From Lysobacter capsici (GTDB lineage Bacteria > Pseudomonadota > Gammaproteobacteria > Xanthomonadales > Xanthomonadaceae), in contig NZ_CP076103.1 of assembly GCF_018732085.1 (NCBI RefSeq), positions 4,154,001-4,218,000 on the forward strand: DNA of 64,000 nt. The letters run 5' to 3'. The notes beneath the pieces are model-generated. The model did no database searches. It was not told where the DNA came from and was given only the letters and a program-made list of their open reading frames with translations. Positions 30,998 to 39,778 of this stretch are shown here, one piece after another. The translations under genes were made by a program, and so were the position numbers. Within the stretch, counting starts at the first letter, position 1; every line of letters starts with the position of its first letter.

Positions 30998-31303
30998 ATG
31001 CCCACCCTGTTGACCTCCGCCCAGACCCGTTTCCTGCGCGGACAGGCCCACGACCTCAAGGCCATGCTGCAGGTCGGCGGCAAGGGCATTACCGATGCGC
31101 TGCTGGCCGAAATCGACCATGCGCTCGAGCACCACGAGCTGATCAAGGTCAAGGTCGGCGCCGACGACCGCGAGGTCCGCGACGCCATGATCGCCGACAT
31201 AGCTGAACGGACCGGCTCGGCCCTGGTCCAGCGGATCGGCCACACCGCCGTGCTGTACCGCCCGAGCAAGGAAAAGCGCCAGATCGTGTTGCCGCGGTCT
31301 TGA
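30998..31303 (+). CDS. yhbY: YhbY family RNA-binding protein
   Basis: 101 residues with a complete CRM domain, including LVQVGGKG-like MLQVGGKGITDALL, LIKVKVGA and the conserved QRIGHTAVLYRP near the end. It associates with pre-50S ribosomal particles. Divergent from rlmE, the standard arrangement in gammaproteobacteria. Confidence 0.94.
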   Translation: MPTLLTSAQTRFLRGQAHDLKAMLQVGGKGITDALLAEIDHALEHHELIKVKVGADDREVRDAMIADIAERTGSALVQRIGHTAVLYRPSKEKRQIVLPRS

Positions 31304-31310
31304 TGAAGCC

Positions 31311-31403
31311 GGGAATGGGGAATCGGGAATAGGGAATCGGAACGCCCCCCGCCCCTGCTCCGCTCCGGTTTTGCCGATTCCCGATTCCCCATTCCCGATT
31401 CCC
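31311..31403. repeat. Inverted pair of GGGAATC heptamer arrays
   Basis: GGGAATGGGGAATCGGGAAT at ~31312 is mirrored by GATTCCCGATTCCCCATTCC ending at ~31403. The pair can fold into a hairpin directly between yhbY and the next gene. Confidence 0.75.
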
Positions 31404-31409
31404 GCCCCC

Positions 31410-31784
31410 ATGCAACTGACCCTTGAACGCCCCGACCACGAATTCTTCCTGCGCGGGGCCGACGGCCAGGTCGCGCTGGTCAACGACCGGCGGCTGCAGC
31501 GCAGTTTCGTCCTCGCCCCGAACCGGCTGATCGAAGACTGGGCGGTGAGCGACGTGCGCGCCCTGACCATCGACGACCTGGAACCGCTGTTCGCGCTGGA
31601 GCCGGAGCTGATCGTGCTCGGCGGCGGCGCCACCCAGGTCTTTCCGCCCGCCGCGACCCTCGCCGCCTGCCTGCGCCGCGGCGTCGGCCTGGAAACCATG
31701 ACCAATTCGGCCGCCGCGCGCACCTTCAACGTGCTGGCCGGCGAAGGCCGCAAAGTGGTCGCGGGGTTCGTGCTGGGCGCGTGA
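31410..31784 (+). CDS. Mth938-like domain protein (DUF498)
   Basis: 124 residues. The Mth938-like fold is indicated by LEPELIVLGGGATQVFP and the later GVGLETMTNSAAARTFNVL. Relatives include human AAMDC and NDUFAF3; bacterial members have no firm function. The start at 31410 was chosen over an upstream Met because the upstream codons are translated heptamer repeat. It may share a transcript with yhbY. Confidence 0.85.
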   Translation: MQLTLERPDHEFFLRGADGQVALVNDRRLQRSFVLAPNRLIEDWAVSDVRALTIDDLEPLFALEPELIVLGGGATQVFPPAATLAACLRRGVGLETMTNSAAARTFNVLAGEGRKVVAGFVLGA

Positions 31785-31850
31785 GCTGGCGTGGTGCCCG
31801 TTCGAGGCGAACCACCCATGCCGCGCCCGATCCGTACCCGACGGTTCCGA

Positions 31851-31938
31851 CTGTAGGAGCGACGCGAGTCGCGACCGCGGCCTCTCGGCTGCGTCGAAAC
31901 CCTGAGGTCGCGGTCGCGACTCGCGTCGCTCCTACAGG
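31851..31938. repeat. GTAG-type palindromic repeat (GACGC variant)
   Basis: CTGTAGGAGCGACGCGAGTC opens and GACTCGCGTCGCTCCTACAG closes, ~45 bases between. Related to the 11.5 kb copy. Confidence 0.85.
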
Positions 31939-31984
31939 GGGCTACTGGAACAACACGCGAGGCTTGAACACTCGCTTTGCCGCG

Positions 31985-32575
31985 ATGCGGCTTTTGTTGC
32001 TGCTCGCGGCGATTGCGATCGCCGGTTGTCGCGCGCCCTCGCCGGCCGAACGCTACGAACGCTGGCTCGCGGGCGGCCAACGCGAGCACGTGGACGAATA
32101 CCGCGGTTACTTGCGCGCTCAAGGCCTTGCCGATCTACCGCCGATGCCGCAGATGCTGCGTTCCGGCCGGCGCTGGCGGCAATGCGGCGCGGCCGAGTTT
32201 GCGCTGCCGCCGAAACCGATGTGGCCGGATACGGCGCGCACGCTGCGCTTGATCGCCGACTTGCGCGCCGCGGGCTTGCTCGAGGGCGTCGAAATCACCT
32301 CCGGGTATCGCGATGCGGCCTTGAATCGTTGCGAAGGCGGCAGTTCGCGCAGCCGCCACATGAGCGGCGGCGCCTATGACTTCGACCTCGCCCGCGACGC
32401 GGATACGAAAGCGCTGTGCGCCTACTGGCGCCGTCGCGGGCCGACGAGCGGCTTCGGGCTCGGGTTCTACGACGCGCACCATCTGCACATCGACACCGCT
32501 GGGTTCCGCACCTGGGGCTACGACTACACGTACCGGACATCGCAGTGCATGCCCGGCGCGCGCCTGAAACATTAG
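31985..32575 (+). CDS. M15-type D,D-carboxypeptidase-like lipoprotein
   Basis: 196 residues. A lipoprotein signal ends IAGC (Cys15). The peptidase M15/YcbK-like core has VEITSGYRD near 102-110, SRHMSGGAYDFDL (His125, Asp132) and HHLHID (His168), the zinc and catalytic positions of the family. It likely trims or remodels peptidoglycan on the periplasmic face. Chosen start at 31985 begins with the signal peptide; the upstream in-frame part is the translated GTAG repeat. Confidence 0.85.
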   Translation: MRLLLLLAAIAIAGCRAPSPAERYERWLAGGQREHVDEYRGYLRAQGLADLPPMPQMLRSGRRWRQCGAAEFALPPKPMWPDTARTLRLIADLRAAGLLEGVEITSGYRDAALNRCEGGSSRSRHMSGGAYDFDLARDADTKALCAYWRRRGPTSGFGLGFYDAHHLHIDTAGFRTWGYDYTYRTSQCMPGARLKH

Positions 32576-32756
32576 GCGAACCGGCCCGACGCAACATAAC
32601 GAGTGACGTCGCGCCAGCCGCTACCATGGCGAAGGTTTTGCACGACCGTTGCCGCTGCGCCCGAATCGTCCGCCCGGTTCTATCGACGCGAGTGCCTACT
32701 CTTGGTTGCGCAAAGCTGTTTTCCTTAATGCTGGCAATGGACATCGAAGGTTCGAC

Positions 32757-33338
32757 ATGACCGCAACCGGCAGCATCGCTCCCGTCGACAGCGCGCCGCT
32801 GGATGCGTGCGAGCTGGATTATCTGCGTGCGCAAATGTCGACGATCCCGCCACGAATCATCCTGACCGGTGGCCTGCTGGCGGTCGCCACCGGCGCGGCG
32901 ATGGTGATTGCCGCGCCGGAACTGCATGAGGGCTGGTCGCTGTTCGCCTTCGGCGCGCTGTTTTTGATCGGGCTGGCGTTCACGCTGTCGATCTACAACG
33001 ACCAGCGCGCGCTGCGCGCGGATGTGGCCGGCGGCATCAAGCTTTGGCGCGATGGCCGCGTGCACGCGATGACGGTGAGCGAGGACAGCGACTCCGGGCG
33101 ATCTAACTACCGCGTCGAAATCGCTATCGATCCGGCCCCCGACTCCGATATCGATACCGATCCACCGTCGCCGCTGAGCTTCGCCGTTGACTCAAATTGT
33201 TATCACTCGATCGCGCAAGGCGACTGCGTCCGTATCGCCTACACGCCGCATCAGGTCGCGCTGTTGAACTTGGTCAACGGCAATCGCGAATGCGTCAGCG
33301 TCGCCGGATGCAAACCGGCCATCCCGCCGTCGCCGTAG
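32757..33338 (+). CDS. Two-TM membrane protein of a local paralogous family (single module)
   Basis: 193 residues. Two hydrophobic segments (about 35-52 and 60-79) are followed by LRADVAGGIKLWRDGRVHAM and a beta-rich domain ending VRIAYTPHQVALLNLVNG. These two signatures recur in the two divergently read genes at 33457-35291, so this is one module of the same family. The beta domain would lie in the cytoplasm or periplasm depending on topology. No known family was recognised. The protein diverges at the first signature (ADVAGG instead of ADLDTG). Confidence 0.72.
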   Translation: MTATGSIAPVDSAPLDACELDYLRAQMSTIPPRIILTGGLLAVATGAAMVIAAPELHEGWSLFAFGALFLIGLAFTLSIYNDQRALRADVAGGIKLWRDGRVHAMTVSEDSDSGRSNYRVEIAIDPAPDSDIDTDPPSPLSFAVDSNCYHSIAQGDCVRIAYTPHQVALLNLVNGNRECVSVAGCKPAIPPSP

Positions 33339-33456
33339 CGCGTCGCAGGTATTCACGATCTCGGCGCCCGGGTCGCGCCAACTGCGATGCTCGATGAAAG
33401 TATTCACTCGACGCACGCATCCATCGCCGCAAACAAGCGCGCGCCGCCGATAGCGC

Positions 33457-34650
33457 TCAATCCGCTTCCCGCCGCAGCGAGTAGCTGTACGAGTCGGTAC
33501 GCAGATGCAGGATGGTCTTGCTGGTCGGGACGTAGACGATGCGCACCGCGTCTTCTGGCAGCAGCGCATGGAACAAGCGGGCTTCCACCAGGAATACGAT
33601 CGTCCGCGGTGGCGATTCATCGACCGTCACCGTGATGAAGCAAGAAGGACTACCGCCTTCGGAACTCTCGGTACGCATGTGACTGATGCGGCCGCGGATG
33701 CTGAGCTTGACCCCCGTATCGAGATCGGCCTGCAATTTGTCGTCTTCGTTCGACACGACGAAAACAATCAGGGCCGCCGCCAGCACAGCGGCGGCGACCA
33801 CGACCGCGATCGCTCCTGCGCCCATGTCCTTCACGTCGGCCAACATCAGTACCGCCACGAAAATCAGGCCTACGCCCAGCAAAGCGACCATTCCGCAGCC
33901 GCCCGTCCGCCTCGCGGCCAAGGTATCGCGCTCGTGTTTGTTGAGCGTTCCGGTTTGGCGCTGCGGCGTGTCTTCGATGCTCGCAGCGGCTTCCGGGCGA
34001 AGCGCTTCTGACGCCTGCTGGAGATCGGGCTCCGATGGCGCGGACAAGGTTTTCCGCCGCAACGCCCGCGCCGCATCACGCTGCGCCCTGCGCAGCTGCA
34101 AACGCGAATCGGCTGAACTGTTGGGCTCCAGCGCGGCCCGCAGAGCCAAGTCCGGCGCGGCGAAATCGTACTCGCATCCCACCGCGACGACGCTGATGAC
34201 GGTCTTGCTGGCCGGCGCATAGGCGACCCGGACTTGCTCGCCGTATTCAACCTCGAAAAACACGAGGGCCGGCGGGTCGAATTCGAGCGTGCATGGCGGC
34301 GTTTCCTCGGTCCGCAGCTCGATGCGGTAGCGCGATTGTTCGCCGTCGTGAGTTACTTTCGCCACCTTGGCCACGGCGAGCCGCTTGATGCCGCCGTCCA
34401 TGTCGGCCTGAAGGTTCGCGTTGGTGGCCCAGCTGACCAGCGCCGTCAATGCCGCCAGTGCGAGGCCAGCGACTACGGCCACCGCGATCAAGAAAGCGCC
34501 GTAACGCTCCCACGTCGTCCATACCATCAACAGCGTGATCGCGACGATCGCTACCGCACCCAACGCGCCGTGCGACTTGAGCGCATCCAGGCGAGCGATC
34601 TCGTCCTGGCTCAGCGGCTGCGTCTTGTTTTCGTCGGACGATGCCGTCAT
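33457..34650 (-). CDS. Membrane protein with two modules of the local paralogous family
   Basis: 397 residues. Module 1 (~1-180): two membrane segments, LQADMDGGIKRLAVAKVAKV, then VRVAYAPASKTVISVV. A basic linker (~180-245) follows. Module 2 (~245-397): two membrane segments (MVALLGVGLIFVAVLMLAD and GAIAVVVAAAVLAAALIVFVV), LQADLDTGVKLSIRGRIS, then VRIVYVPTSKTILHLR. Internal duplication is clear. The start overlaps the preceding gene's stop by four bases, so translation is probably coupled. No database family was recognised; a membrane-associated sensory or structural role is possible but not shown. Confidence 0.72.
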   Translation of the reverse strand: MTASSDENKTQPLSQDEIARLDALKSHGALGAVAIVAITLLMVWTTWERYGAFLIAVAVVAGLALAALTALVSWATNANLQADMDGGIKRLAVAKVAKVTHDGEQSRYRIELRTEETPPCTLEFDPPALVFFEVEYGEQVRVAYAPASKTVISVVAVGCEYDFAAPDLALRAALEPNSSADSRLQLRRAQRDAARALRRKTLSAPSEPDLQQASEALRPEAAASIEDTPQRQTGTLNKHERDTLAARRTGGCGMVALLGVGLIFVAVLMLADVKDMGAGAIAVVVAAAVLAAALIVFVVSNEDDKLQADLDTGVKLSIRGRISHMRTESSEGGSPSCFITVTVDESPPRTIVFLVEARLFHALLPEDAVRIVYVPTSKTILHLRTDSYSYSLRREAD

Positions 34651-35291
34651 GGCGAGGCGCCCGCCCCGACCTTGTCTGGATCCGGACGCCGGCAATAGCG
34701 GCCGTGTTCGGTCCTCAACTGAAGGATCGTCTTGCTGAGCGGGACGTAGGCGATGCGCACGAGGTCGTCCTGCTTGACCTGCAGATACAGGCGTTTTTCC
34801 ACGAAAAACTTGAGCTCGCGCGAGGGCGTTTCGTCGATGGCCACGGTGAGGAAGCCTGGACCGGCGGTTTCTTCGGAGTCCATGCGGATGATGCGGCCCG
34901 AGGCGATCAGCTTGATGCCCGCATCCAGATCGGACTGCAGCTTGCCATCCACTTTCAGCATCATGAAACCCACCGCGGCCAGAACCGGGACGACGCACAA
35001 CGCGAAGATCGCGACCATGCGCATGTCGCGGTATATCCCGACCACGCCACATACGATCGCGATGATCAGGGCCATCGCGCCCAGAAAACCGATGATTCCG
35101 CTGCAGCCGTCGCGCATGCTGGCCAATACCGCCAGGTCGTTCGGGTTGAGCGGCCGGGTCCGGACCGCACCCATCGACCCCGGCGCGGCGTCGCCGCCGT
35201 CCGCGGCTTGCCATTGAAGATCGTCGACATCGTCGAACCAGTCCGGCATCGGCTGGGTCTGGGACGAGGCTTCATCCGGCGGTGTCGACAT
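34647..35291 (-). CDS. Membrane protein of the local paralogous family (single module with acidic N-terminus)
   Basis: 214 residues. An acidic, probably disordered N-terminus (~1-50, with DWFDDVDDLQWQ) is followed by two membrane segments, then LQSDLDAGIKLIASGRIIRM and VRIAYVPLSKTILQLR. The last signature matches the second module of the next gene almost exactly. First of a two-gene operon with 33457-34650. Confidence 0.72.
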   Translation of the reverse strand: MSTPPDEASSQTQPMPDWFDDVDDLQWQAADGGDAAPGSMGAVRTRPLNPNDLAVLASMRDGCSGIIGFLGAMALIIAIVCGVVGIYRDMRMVAIFALCVVPVLAAVGFMMLKVDGKLQSDLDAGIKLIASGRIIRMDSEETAGPGFLTVAIDETPSRELKFFVEKRLYLQVKQDDLVRIAYVPLSKTILQLRTEHGRYCRRPDPDKVGAGASP

Positions 35292-35472
35292 GCTGATCCT
35301 TCAGGCTGCTTTTTCGCCGGCTTATTCTGCACCGATCCGGCCCGTCGCTCGCGGGCGACGAGAAAAGATCGTTCGATGAAGCGGCGCGGCTCGCGAGAGG
35401 TGCGTCCGCGTTCGAACACCGAGCCGCGGCGTACCGGCAAACGGCAGGCGCAGCGGCGATACGCAGCGGCAC

Positions 35473-35766
35473 TTAGGGCGGCGCCAGACCCAACTGCGAC
35501 AGTTTTCGCGCCATGCCTTCGAGCGTATTGAGCGTATGCAGGCAGCCGCCGTCGGCCCGCCGATAGGAAATCAGGCCGCCATCGACCAGCCACGCGACGA
35601 GAATCGCGTCGCGCGCCAAGGCGCTGCGGTGTTCGGACAAGGGGATATCGGAACCGAGCAGGTCCGCCGGCATCAAGGCGGGATCGGCCTGCTTGAGCAC
35701 GAACCGGCCCGGACAATCGGCAATGTCGGTCCACGGCCACGCCGCTTTCAAGGTCGCGAAATCCAT
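35473..35766 (-). CDS. Small conserved-type hypothetical protein
   Basis: 97 residues, no signal peptide or membrane segment. It begins MDFATLKAAWPWTDIADCPGRFVL, and the Pro/Trp-rich start and Cys-Pro-Gly-Arg suggest a folded small domain. It lies 43 bases downstream of nlpD on the same strand. I do not recognise it. Confidence 0.6.
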   Translation of the reverse strand: MDFATLKAAWPWTDIADCPGRFVLKQADPALMPADLLGSDIPLSEHRSALARDAILVAWLVDGGLISYRRADGGCLHTLNTLEGMARKLSQLGLAPP

Positions 35767-35809
35767 GGCTTCGCTCGGCGCCCCGCCGCGACGACGGGTG
35801 CGCGGTCGA

Positions 35810-36622
35810 TTATTTCGCCGGCAGGTACAACAACGGATCGACCGGCTTGGCGTTGTAGCGCACTTCGAAATGCAGCATGTCGCGCGCGGCGCCGCTGCGG
35901 CCCATTTCGGCGATCTGCTCGCCGGCCTTGACCAGCTGGCCTTCGTTGACCAGGCGCTTGCGGTTGTGGCCGTAGGCCGACAGCCATTGTTCGTTGTGCT
36001 TGACGATGATCAGCTCGCCGTAACCGACCAGGCCGGTGCCCGAATACACCACCACGCCATCGGCCGCGGCGCGCACCGGGGTGCCGCTGGCGCCGCCGAT
36101 GTCGACGCCCTGCTTGGTCGGTTCGTTGGCGACGTAGCGGCCCAGCAGCGGGCCGTCGGCCGGCCAGCGCCAGCGGATGCCGCTGTTGATCGGCGCGGCC
36201 GGGGTCGGCGCGGGCGTGGTGGTGCGCGGCGGCGTGGTGCCGGCCGAGGACGAACCCGAAGACGCCGGCGGGCGGCTGCCGTTGGACGGATACAGGCGCA
36301 GGCGCTGACCCGGATACAGGTTGTACGGCGGCGACAGGTTGTTCCAGGCGGCCAGATCGGCGAGCTGGATGCCGTTGTTGGCGGCGATGCGGTACAGGCC
36401 TTCGCCGCGCTGCACGGTGTAGGTGGCGCCGTACTTGGGCTTGGACGCCGGCTGCGACGGGGTGGACGGACGCGAGCCGCCAGGACGCGCCGACGAGCCA
36501 GGACGGCTGTGGCCGCCGCGCGAGGGCTCGCGCACGACCGTGCTCGAACAACCGATCAGGGCGAGCGCGGCCAGCACGCAAGCGGCCATCGCCAGGGTCG
36601 GGGTTCGGGTCGTGTGGGTCAT
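35810..36622 (-). CDS. nlpD: NlpD-type LysM/M23 lipoprotein (amidase activator)
   Basis: 270 residues. The lipobox is LIGC (Cys25). A Pro/Ser-rich linker leads to a LysM domain (TYTVQRGEGLYRIAANNGI, ~67-110), a second low-complexity linker, and a LytM/M23 domain from ~150. The M23 zinc ligands are changed: QGVDIGG replaces HxGxD and DMLHFEVR replaces the HxH site, so catalysis is unlikely, as for E. coli NlpD, which activates the amidase AmiC during septation. It follows surE-pcm-yqaA, the standard nlpD position. Confidence 0.93.
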   Translation of the reverse strand: MTHTTRTPTLAMAACVLAALALIGCSSTVVREPSRGGHSRPGSSARPGGSRPSTPSQPASKPKYGATYTVQRGEGLYRIAANNGIQLADLAAWNNLSPPYNLYPGQRLRLYPSNGSRPPASSGSSSAGTTPPRTTTPAPTPAAPINSGIRWRWPADGPLLGRYVANEPTKQGVDIGGASGTPVRAAADGVVVYSGTGLVGYGELIIVKHNEQWLSAYGHNRKRLVNEGQLVKAGEQIAEMGRSGAARDMLHFEVRYNAKPVDPLLYLPAK

Positions 36623-36719
36623 GCCTGTCCTCGTGCCGCGTCGATCGTCGCGCCGATCGCCGCGGGTTAAATCCTGAATTAGGTGCAGCCGTCGCGAACA
36701 GTCTGGCGGCAGGCGCGGC

Positions 36720-37331
36720 TTATTGCTGTGAACGCCACACCAGCCAGGCGATCGCGCCGGCCACGATCAACGTGGCGATCCAGCCGATCGGCTCGATATA
36801 GCGCCGCAGCGCCTGCTCGGCGCGTTCGCCGCCGATGCGGATCGCCAACGCAAGCGCGTACACGCGCTTGCCGCGGCCGATCAACATGCTCGGGATGTAT
36901 TGCAGCATAGGCACGCCGACGATGCCCGACGCCCAGGTGAACACCTTCATCGGAATCGGCATTAAGCCGCCGACCACCAGGAAGGTGAACACCGCCCACG
37001 GCGACTCGACCATCTTGGCCTGGACCGTGGCGATGCCCGCCTCGATGCTGGTCAGCATGCCCAGCGAGGCGAACAGCGGCTTGAGCGCTTCGAACGCGTA
37101 GTGGCCCAGCGCATACCCGACCAGCGCGCCGGCCATCGAGCCGATCAGGCTCAAGGTCGCGAACCAGAACGCGCGCCGCGGCTGGGCGACGCACATCGGC
37201 GCGAGCATCACCTCCGGCATCACCGGAAAGATGATCGCCTCGATGAAGCTCAGGCCGGTGAGGTAGGCCGGCGCGTGCTTGTGCCGGGCCCAGATGATGG
37301 TGCGCTCGTAGAGCGGTCCGAAGATCTTCAA
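36720..37331 (-). CDS. yqaA: YqaA-family inner-membrane protein (DedA/VTT-like)
   Basis: 203 residues, four or five membrane segments and the VTT-type sequence SFIEAIIFPVMPEVMLAPM and VGGLMPIPMKVFTWASG. The start is TTG at 37331, with AGAGG seven bases upstream; no ATG or GTG lies between it and the pcm stop. Located between pcm and nlpD, as commonly seen in Xanthomonadaceae. Confidence 0.85.
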   Translation of the reverse strand: MKIFGPLYERTIIWARHKHAPAYLTGLSFIEAIIFPVMPEVMLAPMCVAQPRRAFWFATLSLIGSMAGALVGYALGHYAFEALKPLFASLGMLTSIEAGIATVQAKMVESPWAVFTFLVVGGLMPIPMKVFTWASGIVGVPMLQYIPSMLIGRGKRVYALALAIRIGGERAEQALRRYIEPIGWIATLIVAGAIAWLVWRSQQ

Positions 37332-37356
37332 ATCGTGCCTCTGTCGCGAATCGTGT

Positions 37357-38037
37357 TCAGTCGATCATGCCCGACAGCAGCGGCACGAACACCACCGGCG
37401 CGAGCGTGTGTTGGCTGACGTTGCCGTCGGCGTCCTTGCGCAGCTTGAGCAGCGACTGCGACGAAGCCGCGCCGACCGGCGCGATCAACGTACCGTTGGG
37501 CGCGAGCTGGTCGGTGAGCGCGTCGACCAGCGCCGGCGCGGCGGCGGTGACGATGATCGCGTCGAACGGGCCGTTTTCGGGCCAGCCGATGCGGCCGTCG
37601 TCGTGCTTGCTGCGCACGTTCAAGCCCAATTGGCGAAAGCGCTTGCGCGCGGTGCGCAGCAGTTCGCCGATGCGTTCGACGGTATGCACGTCCAGGCCCA
37701 GCGCGGCCAGGATCGCGGCCTGGTAGCCCGAGCCGGTGCCGATTTCGAGCACCCGGCCGGGAACGCCGTCCTCGAGCAGGGCCTCGGTCATCTTGGCCAC
37801 CACCCACGGCTGGGAAATGGTCTGGCCGTGGCCGATCGGCAAGGCGGTGTCTTCGTAGGCGCGCATCGCCAGCGCTTCGTCGACGAACAGATGGCGCGGC
37901 ACGGTGCGGATCGCGTTGAGCACGCGCTCGTCGCGCAGGCCCGATTCGCGCAGGCGCTCGACCAGGCGGTCGCGGACCCGCTGCGAGGTCAGCCCGCTGC
38001 CGATCGCCTCGGGCTGCAGACGCATGCGCTGGATCAT
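37357..38037 (-). CDS. pcm: Protein-L-isoaspartate O-methyltransferase
   Basis: 226 residues from Met 38037. Substrate motif GHGQTISQPWVVA near 69-81 and S-adenosylmethionine motif VLEIGTGSGYQAAILA near 95-110. It repairs isoaspartyl damage in ageing proteins. The start overlaps the surE stop by four bases (ATGA), so the two are translationally coupled. Downstream are yqaA and nlpD. Confidence 0.96.
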   Translation of the reverse strand: MIQRMRLQPEAIGSGLTSQRVRDRLVERLRESGLRDERVLNAIRTVPRHLFVDEALAMRAYEDTALPIGHGQTISQPWVVAKMTEALLEDGVPGRVLEIGTGSGYQAAILAALGLDVHTVERIGELLRTARKRFRQLGLNVRSKHDDGRIGWPENGPFDAIIVTAAAPALVDALTDQLAPNGTLIAPVGAASSQSLLKLRKDADGNVSQHTLAPVVFVPLLSGMID

Positions 38038-38834
38038 CGCGACCGCTCCGCGTCCGCCGCCGCGCCATCGAGCGCGCTGGCCAGGCCGCCGACCCAGCTG
38101 GCGACCTGCTCCAGGGCTTGATAACGGGTCAGATCGACATGGATCGGGGTGATCGAGATATTGCCGGTGCGCACCGCGTTGAAATCGGTGCCCGGGCCGG
38201 CATCGGCCTCGGCGCCGGCCGCGCCGATCCACCACCACTGCCGGCCGCGCGGATCTTGCTGCTGCACGCAGGCTTCGGCGCGATGGCGATTGCCCAGGCG
38301 GCTGACTTCGAACCCGGCGATCTGGCTCCACGGCAGATCGGGCACGTTGACGTTGAGAATGGTGTCGGCCGGCAGCGGGTCGGTGCGCAGGCGGGCGATG
38401 ATCTCGACCGCCGCGCGCGCGGCGCTTTCGTAGTGATGGCCGACGTGGTCGGCGGTCGCCAGCGACACCGCGACCGCGGGCAGACCGAGGAAGCGGCCTT
38501 CCATCGCCGCGGCGACGGTGCCCGAATAGATCACGTCGTCGCCCATGTTGGCGGTGTTGTTGATGCCGGACACGACGATGTCGGGTTCGACCTCGAGCAT
38601 GCCGGTGATCGCCACATGCACGCAGTCGGTCGGCGTGCCGTAGACGCGCCAGGTGCTGTCGTCGAGCTTGCTCACGCGCACCGGCATGTCCAGGGTCAGC
38701 GAATTGCTCGCGCCGGAACGGTCGCGGTCGGGCGCGACCACCAGCACCTCGTGACCGGCGTCGCGCAGGCCCTGGGCGAGGATGCGAATGCCGGGGGCGT
38801 CGACACCGTCGTCGTTGGAGACCAATACGCGCAT
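38034..38834 (-). CDS. surE: 5'/3'-nucleotidase SurE
   Basis: 266 residues. MRVLVSNDDGVDAPGI carries the metal-binding Asp8-Asp9, with later Ser39-region DRDRSGASNSLT and Asn92-region SGINNTANMGDDVIYSGTV. It dephosphorylates nucleoside monophosphates and short polyphosphate and supports stationary-phase survival. It is first gene of the surE-pcm-yqaA-nlpD operon. Confidence 0.96.
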   Translation of the reverse strand: MRVLVSNDDGVDAPGIRILAQGLRDAGHEVLVVAPDRDRSGASNSLTLDMPVRVSKLDDSTWRVYGTPTDCVHVAITGMLEVEPDIVVSGINNTANMGDDVIYSGTVAAAMEGRFLGLPAVAVSLATADHVGHHYESAARAAVEIIARLRTDPLPADTILNVNVPDLPWSQIAGFEVSRLGNRHRAEACVQQQDPRGRQWWWIGAAGAEADAGPGTDFNAVRTGNISITPIHVDLTRYQALEQVASWVGGLASALDGAAADAERSR

Positions 38835-38969
38835 GAGACTCCGCAAGTAAAAAGCTGGCAAACCAGCCCCGGATGATACCCGATATGGCCGGCGCCCCCG
38901 CGCCGCACGCGGCGGCCGAGCGGCGTTATGATGACCCACGACCGCCGGGACGCAGGTACACAGCACGGC

Positions 38970-39713
38970 ATGGAGTATTGGGATCATATCGATCGCGTGA
39001 TGCGCGCCAATACGCTGGACGAGGTGAAGTCGTTCACGGCGGCCTACACCAAGGCCATCGGGTTTCAGCATCATGGCTACGCGACGAAACTACGCGAACC
39101 GTTGAGCGGTGGCGCCGATTTCCTGTTCTTCGAGGATTTCGACAGCGACTGGTCGAAAACCTATCCGCGCCTGTTCACGCCGCAGGCCGAGCAGACCGAT
39201 CCGCGTATCGTGATGTCGCGCGAAGGCTATCCGGCGGCGGCCTGGAATTCGCGCGGCCGCACCAACTACGAGCCCCCGGGCGCCTCGTTGGCCCAGCGCA
39301 CGCGCAAGACCTTGATCCAGGCCGGCGAGTTCGGCCTGCACGGCGGCATCACCGTGCCGAGCTGGTCGCCGTCCACCAACTGGGCCTTCACCACCTTCAC
39401 CCACAAGGCCGTGCTCGATCCGCGCGAGCTGATCCCGCTGATCGGCGAGTCGGTGTATTTCGTCAGTTGCATGCATGCCGCGATCGATCGCCTGTTGCGT
39501 CCGCCGCGCAGCGCGCCGCGCCTGAGCGAGCGCGAGTGCGAAGTGCTGCGCTGGTCGGCGGTCGGCAAGACCTCGTGGGAGATCTCGATGATCCTGCGCA
39601 TCAGCGAGCGCACGGTGAATTTCCACCTGCAGCAGGTCTCGCGCAAGCTGGGCGTCAAGGGCCGGCGCGCGGCCTGCGCGCGGGCGGTGGCGTTGGGGTT
39701 GATCCTGCTTTGA
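38970..39713 (+). CDS. LuxR-type transcriptional regulator with autoinducer-binding domain
   Basis: 247 residues from 38970; a Met at 38928 would add 14. The N-terminal domain keeps positions expected for acyl-homoserine-lactone binding: Trp61, Tyr65, Asp77-Pro78 and Trp92, with three extra residues between Tyr65 and Asp77. The C-terminal HTH (LSERECEVLRWSAVGKTSWE to ~240) is complete. No luxI gene is within the window, so it may be a LuxR solo responding to another signal. It is divergent from surE, 136 bases apart. Confidence 0.82.
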   Translation: MEYWDHIDRVMRANTLDEVKSFTAAYTKAIGFQHHGYATKLREPLSGGADFLFFEDFDSDWSKTYPRLFTPQAEQTDPRIVMSREGYPAAAWNSRGRTNYEPPGASLAQRTRKTLIQAGEFGLHGGITVPSWSPSTNWAFTTFTHKAVLDPRELIPLIGESVYFVSCMHAAIDRLLRPPRSAPRLSERECEVLRWSAVGKTSWEISMILRISERTVNFHLQQVSRKLGVKGRRAACARAVALGLILL

Positions 39714-39778
39714 GTCGGTGACGGCGCGCGCGGCGGGGGGTTATGCGAGCCGCCCGGCGCTTTTCGCTCAAATCATCG

